Below are positions 44,280-56,375 of a stretch of 64,000 bases of DNA, one piece after another (the first letter of the stretch is position 1; every line of letters starts with the position of its first letter). Source of the stretch: Acanthosepion esculentum (taxonomy: Eukaryota > Mollusca > Cephalopoda > Sepiida > Sepiidae); assembly GCA_964036315.1 (NCBI GenBank), contig OZ038492.1, positions 35,783,618 through 35,847,617 on the forward strand. Direction: 5' to 3'. A program made the position numbers and the translations under genes. The notes below the pieces were generated by a model, which did no database searches, was not told the origin of the DNA, and saw only the letters and a list, made by a program, of their open reading frames with translations.

Positions 44280-44430
44280 AGTTTTGAGAGCAGAGTTCGA
44301 ATTCCAGTTGAGTTCGTTAAATTCACTTGGGTGCAAACACCCACGGGGGAAGTTGGAATCCATATTTTTCACTCAACTATGGGCAAAGAGCAGGACAGAC
44401 TATAGGCTTGGTGGCAAGCATTCGAAGAGA
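44280..44430 (+). mobile_element. SINE1 fragment
   Basis: AGAGTTCGAATTCCAGTTG onward to GCAAAGAGCAGGACAGAC and TTGGTGGCAAGC; the first half of the head and the tail are lost. Confidence 0.65.
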
Positions 44431-44785
44431 AGAAAAACTCTTAATTCAAACCAAGAGAGGTTTTTTTTTCAAAGAGGTAATGAACTAATAATATAACCAA
44501 TGGCCAACATACAGCTCGGAGATGGAAAGCTCCTATTCAAAAACCCTGCTATTGTTGCATTACCTGATATGTGGCACACAGGTCATGGTGTTATATGATG
44601 AAGAGAATGTGCATTGTAAGGTATAGGCAATTGGCCACTTTAAACAATTCACTTGTGAAGGTTGTTCGGTAAAAGCCCCAATCAGTCATTATCTACGGGT
44701 ACATCTGGCCATATATAGGGTATCATTTATCGTTACATCCTGTAACGATATTATGTAGGATTGGCGCGTTTAATTCACGCCCTCA

Positions 44786-45078
44786 TTTAACTAAGATATA
44801 TCGATGATGATACTCTTATATTAGTTAATGATATGGAAAAGATTATATCGAAAAAATAATTCCAAAATAATGATGTCTTTAAATTTACACACGAACATAA
44901 TAACAATAAAATTCCTTTTCTAAATATATTGATAAACACTAATAATAATAAATTCACTATCTCCCCATATTAAAAATAAACTAGCATCAAATCACTCTTA
45001 ACTATAAGAGTGAATGTCCAAATTACTATAAAAAAGCAAATATAAAAAAACTAATAAACCGTGCAAAAATTAATTCAT
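44786..45078 (+). pseudogene. Penelope-like element reverse transcriptase fragment (copy B)
   Basis: Translation gives the catalytic motif RYIDDDTLILVNDMEKI followed by FKFTHEHNNNKIPFLNILI and NTNNNKFTISPY, then a lysine-rich LINRAKINS-like end. The order YxDD, then FTxExExxxxxPFLD, then YRKxT region is characteristic of PLE reverse transcriptases. It has premature stops and no endonuclease. Immediately downstream lies the direct repeat that bears hammerhead H4. Confidence 0.8.
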
Positions 45079-45460
45079 AACTCTACCGAGTGAAGATAGC
45101 TCTGGCTGACACCAAATTAGTTGTGTTTCAATCCTGGCTTGAGGCATTCGGATGTCTAGTCGCACTGAGGAGCTGTGATACAGCGAAACAGTACTGTCTG
45201 TGAATGACATAATTTAGCTCTTGAAAATACATTTCAATTGAGCACTGTTGAGTGATAAGCTAATTCTATAAACAACGGCCACCTGCACTAATGCAAAGCT
45301 CTTCAGTAAAATGAATGGAGCACTTTGGCTGATTGACATTTGTTTACATTTGTAAAAACAATATGCTTGATTTAGTTGTGTAACTCTACCGAGTGAAGAT
45401 AGTTCTGGCTGACACTAAATTAGTTCTGTTTCAATCCTGGCTTGAGGCATTCGGATGTCT
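45079..45460 (+). repeat. 80-bp direct repeat, possible PLE pseudo-LTR pair
   Basis: TAACTCTACCGAGTGAAGAT through GGCATTCGGATGTCTA occurs at about 45079-45157 and again at 45379-45460. The first copy continues into H4; the second is cut off at that exact point and is soon followed by (CA)n(TA)n. PLEs are often bounded by direct pseudo-LTRs that hold ribozymes, which fits this layout. Confidence 0.7.
45160..45203 (+). ncRNA. Hammerhead ribozyme motif H4 (fully canonical core)
   Basis: Stem I TCGCA (45160-45164) pairs with TGTGA (45199-45203) with one wobble. Core CTGAGGA at 45165-45171. Stem II GCTGT/ACAGC is a perfect 5-bp stem with loop GAT and the normal G10.1-C11.1 closing pair. GAAAC is at 45185-45189, stem III ACA/TGT has loop GTAC, and the cleavage triplet GUC is at 45196-45198. 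ACAGTACTGT is a perfect palindrome, so stem III could also form between two molecules, as reported for minimal type I hammerheads in retroelements. Confidence 0.75.
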
Positions 45461-45494
45461 ATGTTTTGGCAGCATGTTCACACACACACATACA

Positions 45495-45497
<3 letters not shown>

Positions 45498-45579
<82 letters not shown>
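45498..45579. repeat. (TA)n microsatellite
   Basis: 82 bases of TA, preceded by a short CA run. Confidence 0.97.
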
Positions 45580-45582
<3 letters not shown>

Positions 45583-45868
45583 GAAATGGATTAAGTACAA
45601 CAATTATTTTAATATGTTTTCCGTTTATAAGTTATTTTTTTTATTTATAAAATTTATTTAAATAAATGCTATGTTTTTTTTATTATTAAAAGTATTAATT
45701 ACATTTTCCGGCCTGAATATTCGAGAAAGTTCGTGGAAATGTCGGAAAAGCACATATTTTCCATGAAATTTCTCGAACAATCAGGCCGTTAAAAGCAATT
45801 AATAGTGGTTAATTTAAAAAAATAAACGTGCATTTACTTAAATAAATTAAACCAATAACGTATAAACG

Positions 45869-45869
<1 letters not shown>
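45580..45869. mobile_element. SINE-A inverted dimer, diverged
   Basis: Inverted arms around a centre at about 45740: TTTTCCGGCCTGAATATTCG on the left and TTTCTCGAACAATCAGGCC on the right. Outer ends read ATGAAATGGATTAAGT and ACGTATAAACGG next to TA arrays on both sides. No tRNA remains. Confidence 0.65.

Positions 45870-45933
<64 letters not shown>
45870..45933. repeat. (TA)n microsatellite
   Basis: 64 bases of TA; the sequence ATAAACGGAATAT flanks both ends, suggesting the array arose within that phrase. Confidence 0.97.
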
Positions 45934-45936
<3 letters not shown>

Positions 45937-46111
45937 GGAATATGAAATTAAGTATGTATATACGTGTATTCCATTCTGTTCATATCTGTACATATATCTC
46001 TCTATTCATATATATATTTAATTCTGCTCATATCTATCTATCTATATATCTCATTCTGTTCATATTTATCGATCAAGCTAGCCCGCAAACATATTCTGTC
46101 TCTCTCTCGCT

Positions 46112-46115
46112 ATAC

Positions 46116-46173
<58 letters not shown>
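46112..46173. repeat. (ACAT)n then (TA)n
   Basis: Short tetranucleotide run followed by about 45 bases of TA. Confidence 0.95.
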
Positions 46174-46177
<4 letters not shown>

Positions 46178-46449
46178 GTGGGGGGTAAAATTATTTGCAT
46201 CTGTGTAAGTAATTGCTGTATAGCCTCCTCTGCCATTATTACAATCAACGGAACTTCCATTGCCTGTTAATAACGACCCAGAGGAAATTCAGTCAAAAGC
46301 CTTGTTTACACAATATTACATCCAGGTTGTATTCGTTTCCTTTTGATTTTGAGGCTTCACCAAAAACAAACAGAATACGAAATTAAGTAAAGCATTTACA
46401 TTTTTTTTAATATTAATACATGCACAAATTGTGGAGATAAAAGCATGCA

Positions 46450-46451
<2 letters not shown>

Positions 46452-46542
<91 letters not shown>
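46452..46542. repeat. (TA)n microsatellite
   Basis: 91 bases of TA. Confidence 0.97.
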
Positions 46543-46546
<4 letters not shown>

Positions 46547-46990
46547 CAAACACATAAATGAATATATATAACTGTGGCACGTTGACGTGTTGCAATATTT
46601 AGTAAGCGTAGCTCGCCAGTTCATTTATGACTGAGTCGTGTGTTCGAGCCGCAATGAAAATTCCATATTTTCGGTTGACGCTTCGTCAATCACTATAAAT
46701 ATATACGTGTATATATTTGCGCGCTCGTGTCTGTGGGCATGTATTAGTGTTTTTTTTAGGCAATATATTCAGAAATTTTTATCTGAATAATGAAAAAATG
46801 TTTTTATTCCATAAATTATATATGTAAGTGGACACTGAGGCCAACATCAACATGCCATATAAATATATGTATATATATAATAATAAATCTAAGAGCAACA
46901 ATACACATATGGACATGTGGACACTAAGATACTTATACATCTGTCTCACAATCTTCCAGCATTTCAAGGGACGAGAAAATCAATTGTATA
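46543..46990. other. AT-rich, no gene seen
   Basis: No recognised motif. Confidence 0.4.
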
Positions 46991-47079
<89 letters not shown>

Positions 47080-47092
47080 TGTGTGTGTGTGT
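46991..47092. repeat. (CT)n, (TA)n, (GT)n compound array
   Basis: About 42 bases CT, 45 bases TA and a short GT end. Confidence 0.97.
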
Positions 47093-47372
47093 AAATTATA
47101 ACATACGTATAACATCACTACAAAATAGCCATTTTGTTTCAACACTTCGGGTAGCTTGTCTAGTGATGGTGTTGCTTGTAATTATGTAAGTATTGTCATA
47201 AAACTTGTAATTTGATTGGTCATTACATTTTACCTACCATTTTTGCCCTAGAGGGAGTAATAGTTAGTTTTTGAACTCATTATTATACTTGAAACACCAT
47301 CACATGACAAGTCACCCGAAGTGTTGAAACAAAATGTATATTTTTGTAGTAATGTTTTAACATATTTATGTT
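47093..47372. repeat. Foldback element with 80-bp inverted arms
   Basis: Left arm 47093-47178 and right arm 47289-47372 are inverse copies (TTTTGTTTCAACACTTCGGG versus CCCGAAGTGTTGAAACAAAA). Both outer ends read TACAAAA/TTTTGTA toward ACATATTTATGTT-like ends, and TA arrays lie on both sides. Not assignable to SINE-A or SINE-B. Confidence 0.8.
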
Positions 47373-47466
47373 ATAATTTTTAAATAAATTTAATTCGCAC
47401 TATTCTGTATTGTGCAATTTAAAAAAAAAATAGTGTTTTTGGTTACTGGAAGTTAACCTTGTATTC

Positions 47467-47469
<3 letters not shown>

Positions 47470-47542
<73 letters not shown>
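47470..47542. repeat. (TA)n microsatellite
   Basis: 73 bases of TA. Confidence 0.97.
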
Positions 47543-47546
<4 letters not shown>

Positions 47547-47689
47547 ACGAATATATTTATATATATTGATTTTAAAGGCACTTTGGCATTATTTTTATAA
47601 TTTTCCCCTAAGAATTCGGGCGTCCAACACTTTTTCAGAAGGAATCGTTGATGTGATTTAGGACGGGTCAGAAGACGATATTCACAGGA

Positions 47690-48959
47690 ACTGAATAGTT
47701 TCGATACGCATTTCCCCTGGGTCCGGTTCTAGCCAATATTTTTGGTGGTTATTCTGAGACTCTTTTTTTTTAAAACCCTGTCTATTGGTGTTATGTTGAT
47801 AATATATTCTCCATCTATAAATCTGTCAAATATGCCAGTACTTTACCCACCCTTCTCAATTCCCTTCACCCACCAATGCAGTTCACTATGAAGGTGCAGA
47901 GCGATGGATGTTCTACCGTTCCTGGATGTTTTAGTTGAATGTAAGGATGGTTTATTCAGCACCTGTATTTACCGCTACGTTCACTGGTTTATATACAAAT
48001 CGGAATTCTTTCGTTCTTAATTCCCGTAAGATCAACCCTAGTCTATCGAGCGCTGATGATTTATTTTCCATGTACCCATGATCAGAAACTGGAGAAATTC
48101 CGTCGTATTTTCATTGATAACGGTTTTTCTCATTAATGTCATTAGATGAACTATTGAACGGAAAATTAAACGTTTCAAGGATCCAGTAGTTTTTGGTCCT
48201 TCTTTGTGACACATATATTTAAAACTACCACGGCTGGCTAGAAATCGTCAAGTACTCGCCGACAAGATATCGGAGTGTATTCCATCAAATTTTTCGACTG
48301 TTAAGTTACGTGTTACTTTTGAGACCCGTTCGGTGTTCGCCTCTTTCGTTAAGGGTGGTCTGTCCTATTTACAAAATAGTTCCGTAGTATATATATATAT
48401 ATGTGTGTATATTTAAATGTTAGTGTGATGCTGCATACATAGGACGGACCAATTCGAGATTGGAAACCCGTATCGGTCAACACGCTTTAGCTGGTATAAG
48501 TGCAGGTAACTCTAGTCGATCTTTTACGACGAATCAAGCAGTGAATGACTCAGCTATTGGTCAGCGCCTTTTAATTCTGACTGTTTACATCAGTATACAG
48601 ATGATTGTTTCAATAATTTGCATAGAGCTCGTTCTGCTCATCATTTGAAAATTTTAGAATCAGTGTATATTAAAATACACCATTCGAATCTCTGCAAGTA
48701 AGACGGACAATTTAGCAACTCACTTAATATATTTGGAGTAATATTTTTTCTCTTTTATACCCACTAGAATTGTTATATTTTATTCGGTAATTATTTTTAC
48801 TAGTAAAATGTATTTGTCGTGTTCCGTAATTAAGTTTCCCGAATTGTTCTTTTTTTCAGTTCTCGTGATTATAGTCTTCTGTCTCGCCCTAAATTACACC
48901 ACCGATTTGGTCGTTAGAATTATTAAGGAAAAAATTATAAAAAAAAGAATGTCTAAAAT

Positions 48960-48960
<1 letters not shown>
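47690..48960 (+). pseudogene. Penelope-like element polyprotein, RT and GIY-YIG (copy C)
   Basis: RT motifs in order, across frameshifts: PLGPVLANIFGGYSETL, CYVDNIFSIYKSVKY (catalytic YVDD changed to YVDN), LNSLHPPMQFTMKV, LPFLDVLVECKDGLFS and TGLYTNRNSFVLNSRKIN. A TA/GT insertion at 48388-48415 precedes the GIY-YIG endonuclease motif AAYIGRTNSRLETRIGQH at about 48424-48490. The PLE C-terminal phrase ESVYIKIHHSNLCKQ follows. RT joined to a C-terminal GIY-YIG domain defines PLEs. Inactive, but the longest copy here. Its 3' region runs into (TA)n at 48965. Confidence 0.88.

Positions 48961-48964
<4 letters not shown>

Positions 48965-49026
<62 letters not shown>
48965..49026. repeat. (TA)n microsatellite
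   Basis: 62 bases of TA sandwiched between the 3' ends of two convergent PLE-type units. Confidence 0.97.
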
Positions 49027-49028
<2 letters not shown>

Positions 49029-49425
49029 TGTGTGTGTATTCATGCAGCATTTTTTCATTGATGCAGGTTTCATTAAATAATATAGACAAGTGTTGTCTAT
49101 TTTATGTAAATTCTTTTCATATCGTCTGATAAGCTTAATAAAATTATCATTAAACGAAGAAAGTAAATCACAATATTGATACATATTTTTTGAATCCTAT
49201 ATAAGCTTTCGGCTTACATAAGCCATTATCAAAGAAGACAATTACATTACAATATATTAAGCAAAACACGGACAAAACAATGATGATAGTCTGTTTCTGT
49301 TTACATGGAAGATTTCCAAGCAACGACAAACTCGTGCATACAAAATGCTGGAAGCGAAAATCACACATGACCACCCGAGAGTGAAAACAAGAAGTAATAA
49401 GTATGGGAAGCCGTTTATAAACCAA
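49027..49425 (-). mobile_element. PLE-type terminal unit, family 4
   Basis: Reading minus, a TTTGATAAT core-like phrase, a perfect GGCTT/AAGCC hairpin and GAAAG are followed by sequence encoding LFNETCINEKMLHEYTH just before (TA)n. The same C-terminal phrase type (FSEICMKEGLLPKYT) precedes (TA)n in PLE copy D. No cleavage triplet can be placed, so this is not called a ribozyme. Confidence 0.5.
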
Positions 49426-49628
49426 TGGCTTCTGTTATTAATTATAGGGATTTAAGAATATTTGTGGAGATTTCATAGTTTATTTTGTTCAGTTTAGGTT
49501 TCAACTTTTTTATGTATCAGCTTCAAGAATTTTTAGTTTTTGCTTATTGTTTTCATCTTTAAGTATAGTTGTGTTTTCAACAAGGATTTTCCGGATGTGT
49601 GTATGAGGCCAGGAATGTTATTTAAATG

Positions 49629-49630
49629 CC

Positions 49631-49707
<77 letters not shown>

Positions 49708-49708
49708 T
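49629..49708. repeat. (TA)n then (GT)n
   Basis: About 56 bases TA followed by 23 bases GT. Confidence 0.97.
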
Positions 49709-50272
<564 letters not shown>

Positions 50273-50921
50273 TAGAAACACAGCGAGAGAGAGAGAAAGA
50301 GAGAGAAAGCGAACGAGAGAGAAAGAAGTTAGTGCGTTAGCGTTCTGACAATTGGATATGGGTTGGCACCTCTCGAGACTCGATAGTTAACGTTAACGTC
50401 TTGATGATGTCGGCTTTGGGAGGCAATGCCATCGCAAGGCTTCCTTGTGTAGTGCCTGGAATACATATCTTGAGGTGTCCCCAAACCATTAAGTGAAACT
50501 GAATAGTTGTGCCAGCACGATGTCACAAGTCAGCATTACTAGTCTGATTAATTCAGGTTATCTAACCCTTAACTGATATTTATTTTGTCAACTTAAATTA
50601 TATATGTATTCTGATTCGTCAAAAGAACCAACACATCCTTAAATATTGTAATATGATCCCCCCACCAACTCATATAATACTATTTAGCTTATAAAAAAGA
50701 GTAAATCATATTTTTAGAAAGTTATTCAACATCGCTTGAAAATGAAACAAAAACTTTAAATTTTATGTTTATTTTAACATTTAGGTTTTGGTTTCGAGAC
50801 ATGGTAATTTCTGTGTCGCGATGAATACATATTTCTAAATAATATTATGCTCTACTGTGTATCCAGCACTGTTTTTAAAAATAAATACTAAAGAACTCTG
50901 GATTATAAATTTGTTATTTCT

Positions 50922-50922
<1 letters not shown>
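50273..50922. other. No gene seen
   Basis: Begins GA-rich, later AT-rich. No recognised motif. Confidence 0.35.

Positions 50923-50990
<68 letters not shown>
50923..50990. repeat. (TA)n microsatellite
   Basis: 68 bases of TA at the 5' side of the family 3 unit. Confidence 0.97.
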
Positions 50991-50993
<3 letters not shown>

Positions 50994-51250
50994 TCATGTT
51001 AAAAAGATAAAAAAAAACAAATAAAAAAACAAATGAAAACTACAGACAAAAGTTCATTTTCTCCATCAAGACATTCATTTCTGTAGTTTACTGCTACCAG
51101 CAAGCAGAAATATTTTTCTCCTGATGATGGCCATGTTTCCCGAAACTAGTCGAGGAATCTAAATGAAATAATAATAATAAAAACGAAAGAATATTAATCT
51201 ACAACCCCGTGTGTCTGAAGATTTCAATTCTTTTAATAATTTTTATCGTT

Positions 51251-51256
<6 letters not shown>
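50991..51256 (+). mobile_element. PLE-type terminal unit, family 3 (copy a), flanked by TA arrays
   Basis: About 266 bp between two TA arrays, homologous to 12342-12600 (minus). It carries H3 and ends with CCGTGTGTCTGAAGATTTC and TTATCGTTCA next to (TA)n. Confidence 0.7.
51115..51157 (+). ncRNA. Hammerhead ribozyme-like motif H3
   Basis: Stem I TTTCTC (51115-51120) pairs with GAGGAA (51152-51157), 6 bp with one wobble. Core CTGATGA at 51121-51127. Stem II is short (GG/CC above a T-C mismatch). GAAAC at 51142-51146. Stem III AC/GT inside palindromic ACTAGT is too short to be stable alone, but the palindrome could pair between two molecules. Cleavage triplet GUC at 51149-51151. Confidence 0.58.
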
Positions 51257-51341
<85 letters not shown>

Positions 51342-51342
51342 A
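51257..51342. repeat. (TA)n microsatellite
   Basis: 86 bases of TA with one TG interruption. Confidence 0.97.
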
Positions 51343-52250
<908 letters not shown>

Positions 52251-52252
52251 TA

Positions 52253-52869
52253 CCGGGTGTATCGGCAAATTTGTCCAAATCATGTAACAGCAAAATTGTC
52301 CAATGTTTGGATTAAGCTTTGAACCGTTGTACCTTAGAAATGATTAAAGATATTCTGCGAGGTTCTGATAATACTATTAGACTCTACTGTGAACAATAAG
52401 GATGTGTTTAGCTCTTAGTTGATATGATGATCCCTCATGCTGTTTTGATTTCCTGATTCAGTTTTCCTCCCTACTATTCTCTATTTTTTAAACTTATTCA
52501 CGGTTCTCTTGATGGTTGTTGAATGGACTTTGAAGATGGAAGCCGGAGTATGGATGTGGGTATCATTACTGAAGGCCTTAATGAACTTTTTCCTTTCACC
52601 ATTGCTCATTTGAGATGACATAGTGGGGCTGACACAAAACGATTTTACCTGTTCTCTTTCTAGCTGAATAACGTAAAGGGTTTTTCAGTGATTCTTTCGA
52701 CAAATGGGGTCAAGATAGCTAAATGTATTATTTGCAAACTTAGAAAAAAGAAACTCAACCAGTTTAGTGTTTTTTTTTTTTTTTTGTTTTTTAGGTATAA
52801 AACATTTTGTCGGATGGACAATTATCCCACGCTATTACACGATTTGGACAATTTTGCTGTTACACCCGG
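52253..52869 (-). mobile_element. Tc1/mariner-type non-autonomous element
   Basis: 617 bp flanked by TA, with inverted ends CCGGGTGTA at both termini and about 50 bp of further similarity (TTGTCCAAATC). The minus-strand frame MSSQMSNGERKKFIKAFS then HTPASIFKVHSTTIKRTVNK resembles an N-terminal helix-turn-helix of a transposase. The catalytic domain is absent. Confidence 0.75.
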
Positions 52870-53107
52870 TACATCAGGCTAACTGAAAGTCAATGTTAAC
52901 TATGGAAGATCGTAAGTGATGTAGTTTAATAAACGAAAATGTGTAAATATTTTTATTGCTTTTGCTGAATGTTTTTTTAAATAATCAAATTATTATTTAT
53001 TTCATTTTAGGTTGAGAAATTAGTTTATATTTTTAAAATAATAGGATATTTTGAATTTAACAGTTTTCTTTTCATTTTTATTTATTATGCCTATTTCCTT
53101 TCTATGA

Positions 53108-53109
<2 letters not shown>

Positions 53110-53196
<87 letters not shown>
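53110..53196. repeat. (TA)n microsatellite
   Basis: 87 bases with one TG interruption. Confidence 0.97.
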
Positions 53197-53198
<2 letters not shown>

Positions 53199-53249
53199 GT
53201 ACAGCACCAGTTGACAATAGCAAAATTTAGATTAAGTATTTATCAAAAA

Positions 53250-53898
53250 AATTTAAAACCTCTAACATTATAATTAAAAATAATAATTTATCTCTTAGAG
53301 CAAAATTAAGTAGGACAAATATTATTTACGAATTTAAATGAAGAAATTGTATTTCTGATCAATCAAAATCCGTAAACAATTATATAGACCACACTACAAC
53401 ATGTTTGACATGAAGACTCACACTACACCTTTCTGACCATAGCTCAATTAGATCTCATTTGACTATTCATGGATACCTACCGGACCCTATTTGTAACATA
53501 CTTGCTGACAACACAAATATAATAGCATCATCTACATGCAAAAAAAAAGCTAAAAATAATGGTACCCTTACTAATAAAAACAAAAAAAAACAACACTCAT
53601 CAACTATGAACATAGACAAAATATCCTGACCGTGTTTTGAAAATGAAAACATTATATAAATGCATACATACAACAAACTATTTCTTGTACAACCTTAAAG
53701 ATGGCTAAATGTATAGCCAAAAGCGCCAAGATAAAAAGAAAAATTGGGCAGTTTTTTTTTATAATTTATCATTCGAAAAGAAAAAAAAGTTTATTAGATC
53801 ACATGAGAAACTGTATAAAGACTAAATCAAAGCACCTTGTCTGTCGTATTCAGTGAAATATGCATGAAAGAAGGATTGCTGCCAAAATACACAATGTT

Positions 53899-53900
<2 letters not shown>
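53250..53900 (+). pseudogene. Penelope-like element GIY-YIG endonuclease region (copy D)
   Basis: In one frame from about 53250: IIIKNNNLSLRAKLSRTNII, then YEFK, stop, RNCISDQSKSVNNYIDHTTT, CLT, stop, RLTLHLSDHSSIRSHLTIHG. The order NxxYxFxC, YIGHTT, LxRRLxxHL, SIxxHxxxxH is the PLE GIY-YIG domain; here Gly of YIG is Asp. The second stop sits where an Arg codon is expected, consistent with CGA-to-TGA decay. The 3' part encodes VVFSEICMKEGLLPKYT and runs into (TA)n. Confidence 0.8.
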
Positions 53901-53901
<1 letters not shown>

Positions 53902-53955
<54 letters not shown>

Positions 53956-53979
53956 ATATATATATATATTTGAGTGTAT
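53902..53979. repeat. (TA)n with TGTG interruption
   Basis: About 50 bases TA, then TGTG, then 18 bases TA; abuts the PLE copy D 3' end. Confidence 0.97.
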
Positions 53980-55882
53980 GTATATAAGTGTCTATCTATG
54001 CACACACGAACACATACGCACATGAAAGTTTCCCTGTCGACCAACCACTTCACCGAAGCGCTTATACCAAGCTTTGCATTTCCGCATACATATACCAAAT
54101 CAAACGTATGCTTCTCTGGCCACATTAGCATTAACTAATATCCGTTGAATCAAATGTGCGCGGTCTCTTGATACGCATATTTAACGGAGCTGATTCACAT
54201 CGATAATAGGTCAAAGGGATCTTCAGATCGATACATCCATCAGACTCTCGATCAGACCATTCCAAAACCTCATGGCCGCCCGAGCGTTAAAACTCTCAGC
54301 TTTTACGCGAATCGGTCCGCGGAAGCCGAAGGTTGAAAGGCAAGCCTACATCTTCACTCTCCATCGTCCCTAAAACGCCCCAACCCATATATCAGATCGC
54401 CGGTGCGTGAGTTTTCATAATCACTAAAATCACCTTTCTCACGTTCGTTTTTTTTTTCCTTTTCTTTTTTTCCGTTTTTTTTTTTTTTTTTTTTACCTCC
54501 ATTTACTCGCGAGTCCAACTCTACGGCCATCCGGATTTACATTCTTCCCCTCTATCGGTTTGTATTTGATATACTGCATTATGCCCTATCAAACCGTACG
54601 TCCACGTGTCTGAGAGCGTGAGCATGCGTATCGTTTCACATAACATACGACCTGTGTAGCGTCAGGCGTTTAACAGACGCATGAAGAAAATTAATGATAT
54701 TTATTTAACATATGACTACAGTTTATCTGCACCTTCCCGGTGTGTTTCTTCCGTATTTTTGCCCAATTTATGTTAAAAGTAAACGTTAAATTTTGCGGTT
54801 AGATCTACGTTTACTTTATTCCTATATCACAAACACAAGCTGCTAAGACTATTTCCAACCACCAACTAAATATTTGCCTTTAATTTTTAGTTTTTGTAGC
54901 ATTTAAAAGGGCTTGGAGAATTTAATACCCGCAAGATATTTTTCGCCATTGTTCACCCATTGCAAAACTCAAGAGTTACACAATTTAGAGGGTTACTGAA
55001 TTATGGTTGTTTTATCGGGGTGGGTAATAATCTTATTTGATGTACATGGTGTTCCAAAAGTCTCTTGACAATTGGTAGAAAACAGATTTATGAAATAGCA
55101 ACCAAGGAAATTTTGTTATAACATCACCTTCGATAATTCGACAAATAAAATTTCTTCATAATATATTGTCACATACAGAGACATGATTCCATTTGGTAAA
55201 TAATTATAAAATTTACAAGGTTATCAATGACAATGCCACTATAGGAACACCCTGTATACAGATAGATAACGGTTGATACTGAACTTGAAGAGTTTAAATA
55301 GTCGGGGACGCATCTGTCGGGAGATTGTTCCACAAAGCAGAAGCTCTTGAGACAAAGATGCCCGAATCCAAAGACGAGAGTTGGTATCCGTGTACATAGG
55401 ATGATAGGTCTTATTTGTAAAATCTTGTACTGGTGAAACTTGAAAATGTAGATCATTCAAATACTTGCCGTGGAAAATACGATAGAGTAGCCATTGGCTT
55501 GCGATGTTGCGTCTTCGAAAAAGTGGTTGTCGGGAGGAGATAATCCATGAAGCAATATATAAGCGGGGGAAATTTATCTAATTAATAAGTAAACGGGGGG
55601 GTAAAATAATGAAAATGTGGGACGATAATGTGTCAAAGTTTACTTAGAGAAAGGTGAGTAATTGTGGAGAGCAATGTCCATCCGAGTAAATGTGTAGAGA
55701 CTGAAATATAAGCAAACAGTGTAAACATATTTTCAGATCATGTAAATGCTTTTAGACGCAAATGTTGCTATCAAATTCATTAAGGAAGGCGCTGTAGTCT
55801 TTTTCATTTCTTTTATTACCCAGTTACTTTCAGTATCAAATGGAAACTGATCCTTTCCGAAACGTTGACCCAAAATGTCGAC
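53980..55882. other. No gene recognised
   Basis: 54240-54420 and 54520-54640 are GC-richer without known motifs. 54447-54494 is T-rich. A phrase GGTGTTCCAAAAGTCTCTTG at 55050 looks like a transposon terminus but has no partner found. Minus frames at 55169-55460 are open and unfamiliar. Confidence 0.35.
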
Positions 55883-56375
55883 ATATTATTTACATCGTTC
55901 GTACTGTTGTCCTCATATTTATTGCTATATTCACGACGTTGTACGATCCGCACTTCATCAGATGATTAGAATTTCGAATTGAACCCTTCATTCCATCAGA
56001 GCAGATTGTTCCCTAGATGTCTCAGTTATCTCCCTTCCACTCAAATGTCAATGTTTGTTTTTCACTGCAGTAGCCAGGTATTGAACTCACTTCTCTTTAC
56101 GTCATGCCAAGTCTTTTATCCACTAGGCTATGTGAAGACTTCAGTATATGAATTTTTGGGACTTATAAACTTAATCTCTCAGTAACTTTTTTTTACCAGA
56201 GCTCCAACTGCAATTTTGTTGTTATCATTGCTTTTCTCTAGCACACCATATTATTGGTTCCCATATATTCAGTTCTATGCTTGGCCGAGTGTGGCAATAA
56301 TGATAAGGACAACAGTTTGAATAATGTAAATAAGGTAAATAATTACAATACCTTATCTCAGAAATCCTCTTACTG
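55883..56375 (-). mobile_element. SINE-B, full-length diverged copy
   Basis: The left arm begins near TTCGTACTGTTGTCCTCAT; the inner tRNA-like region shows CCAGGTATTGAACTCAC (inverse B box) and TTTATCCACTAGGC (inverse A box). The right arm GATAAGGACAACAGTTTGAA and tail ACCTTATCTCAGAAAT follow. Confidence 0.7.
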
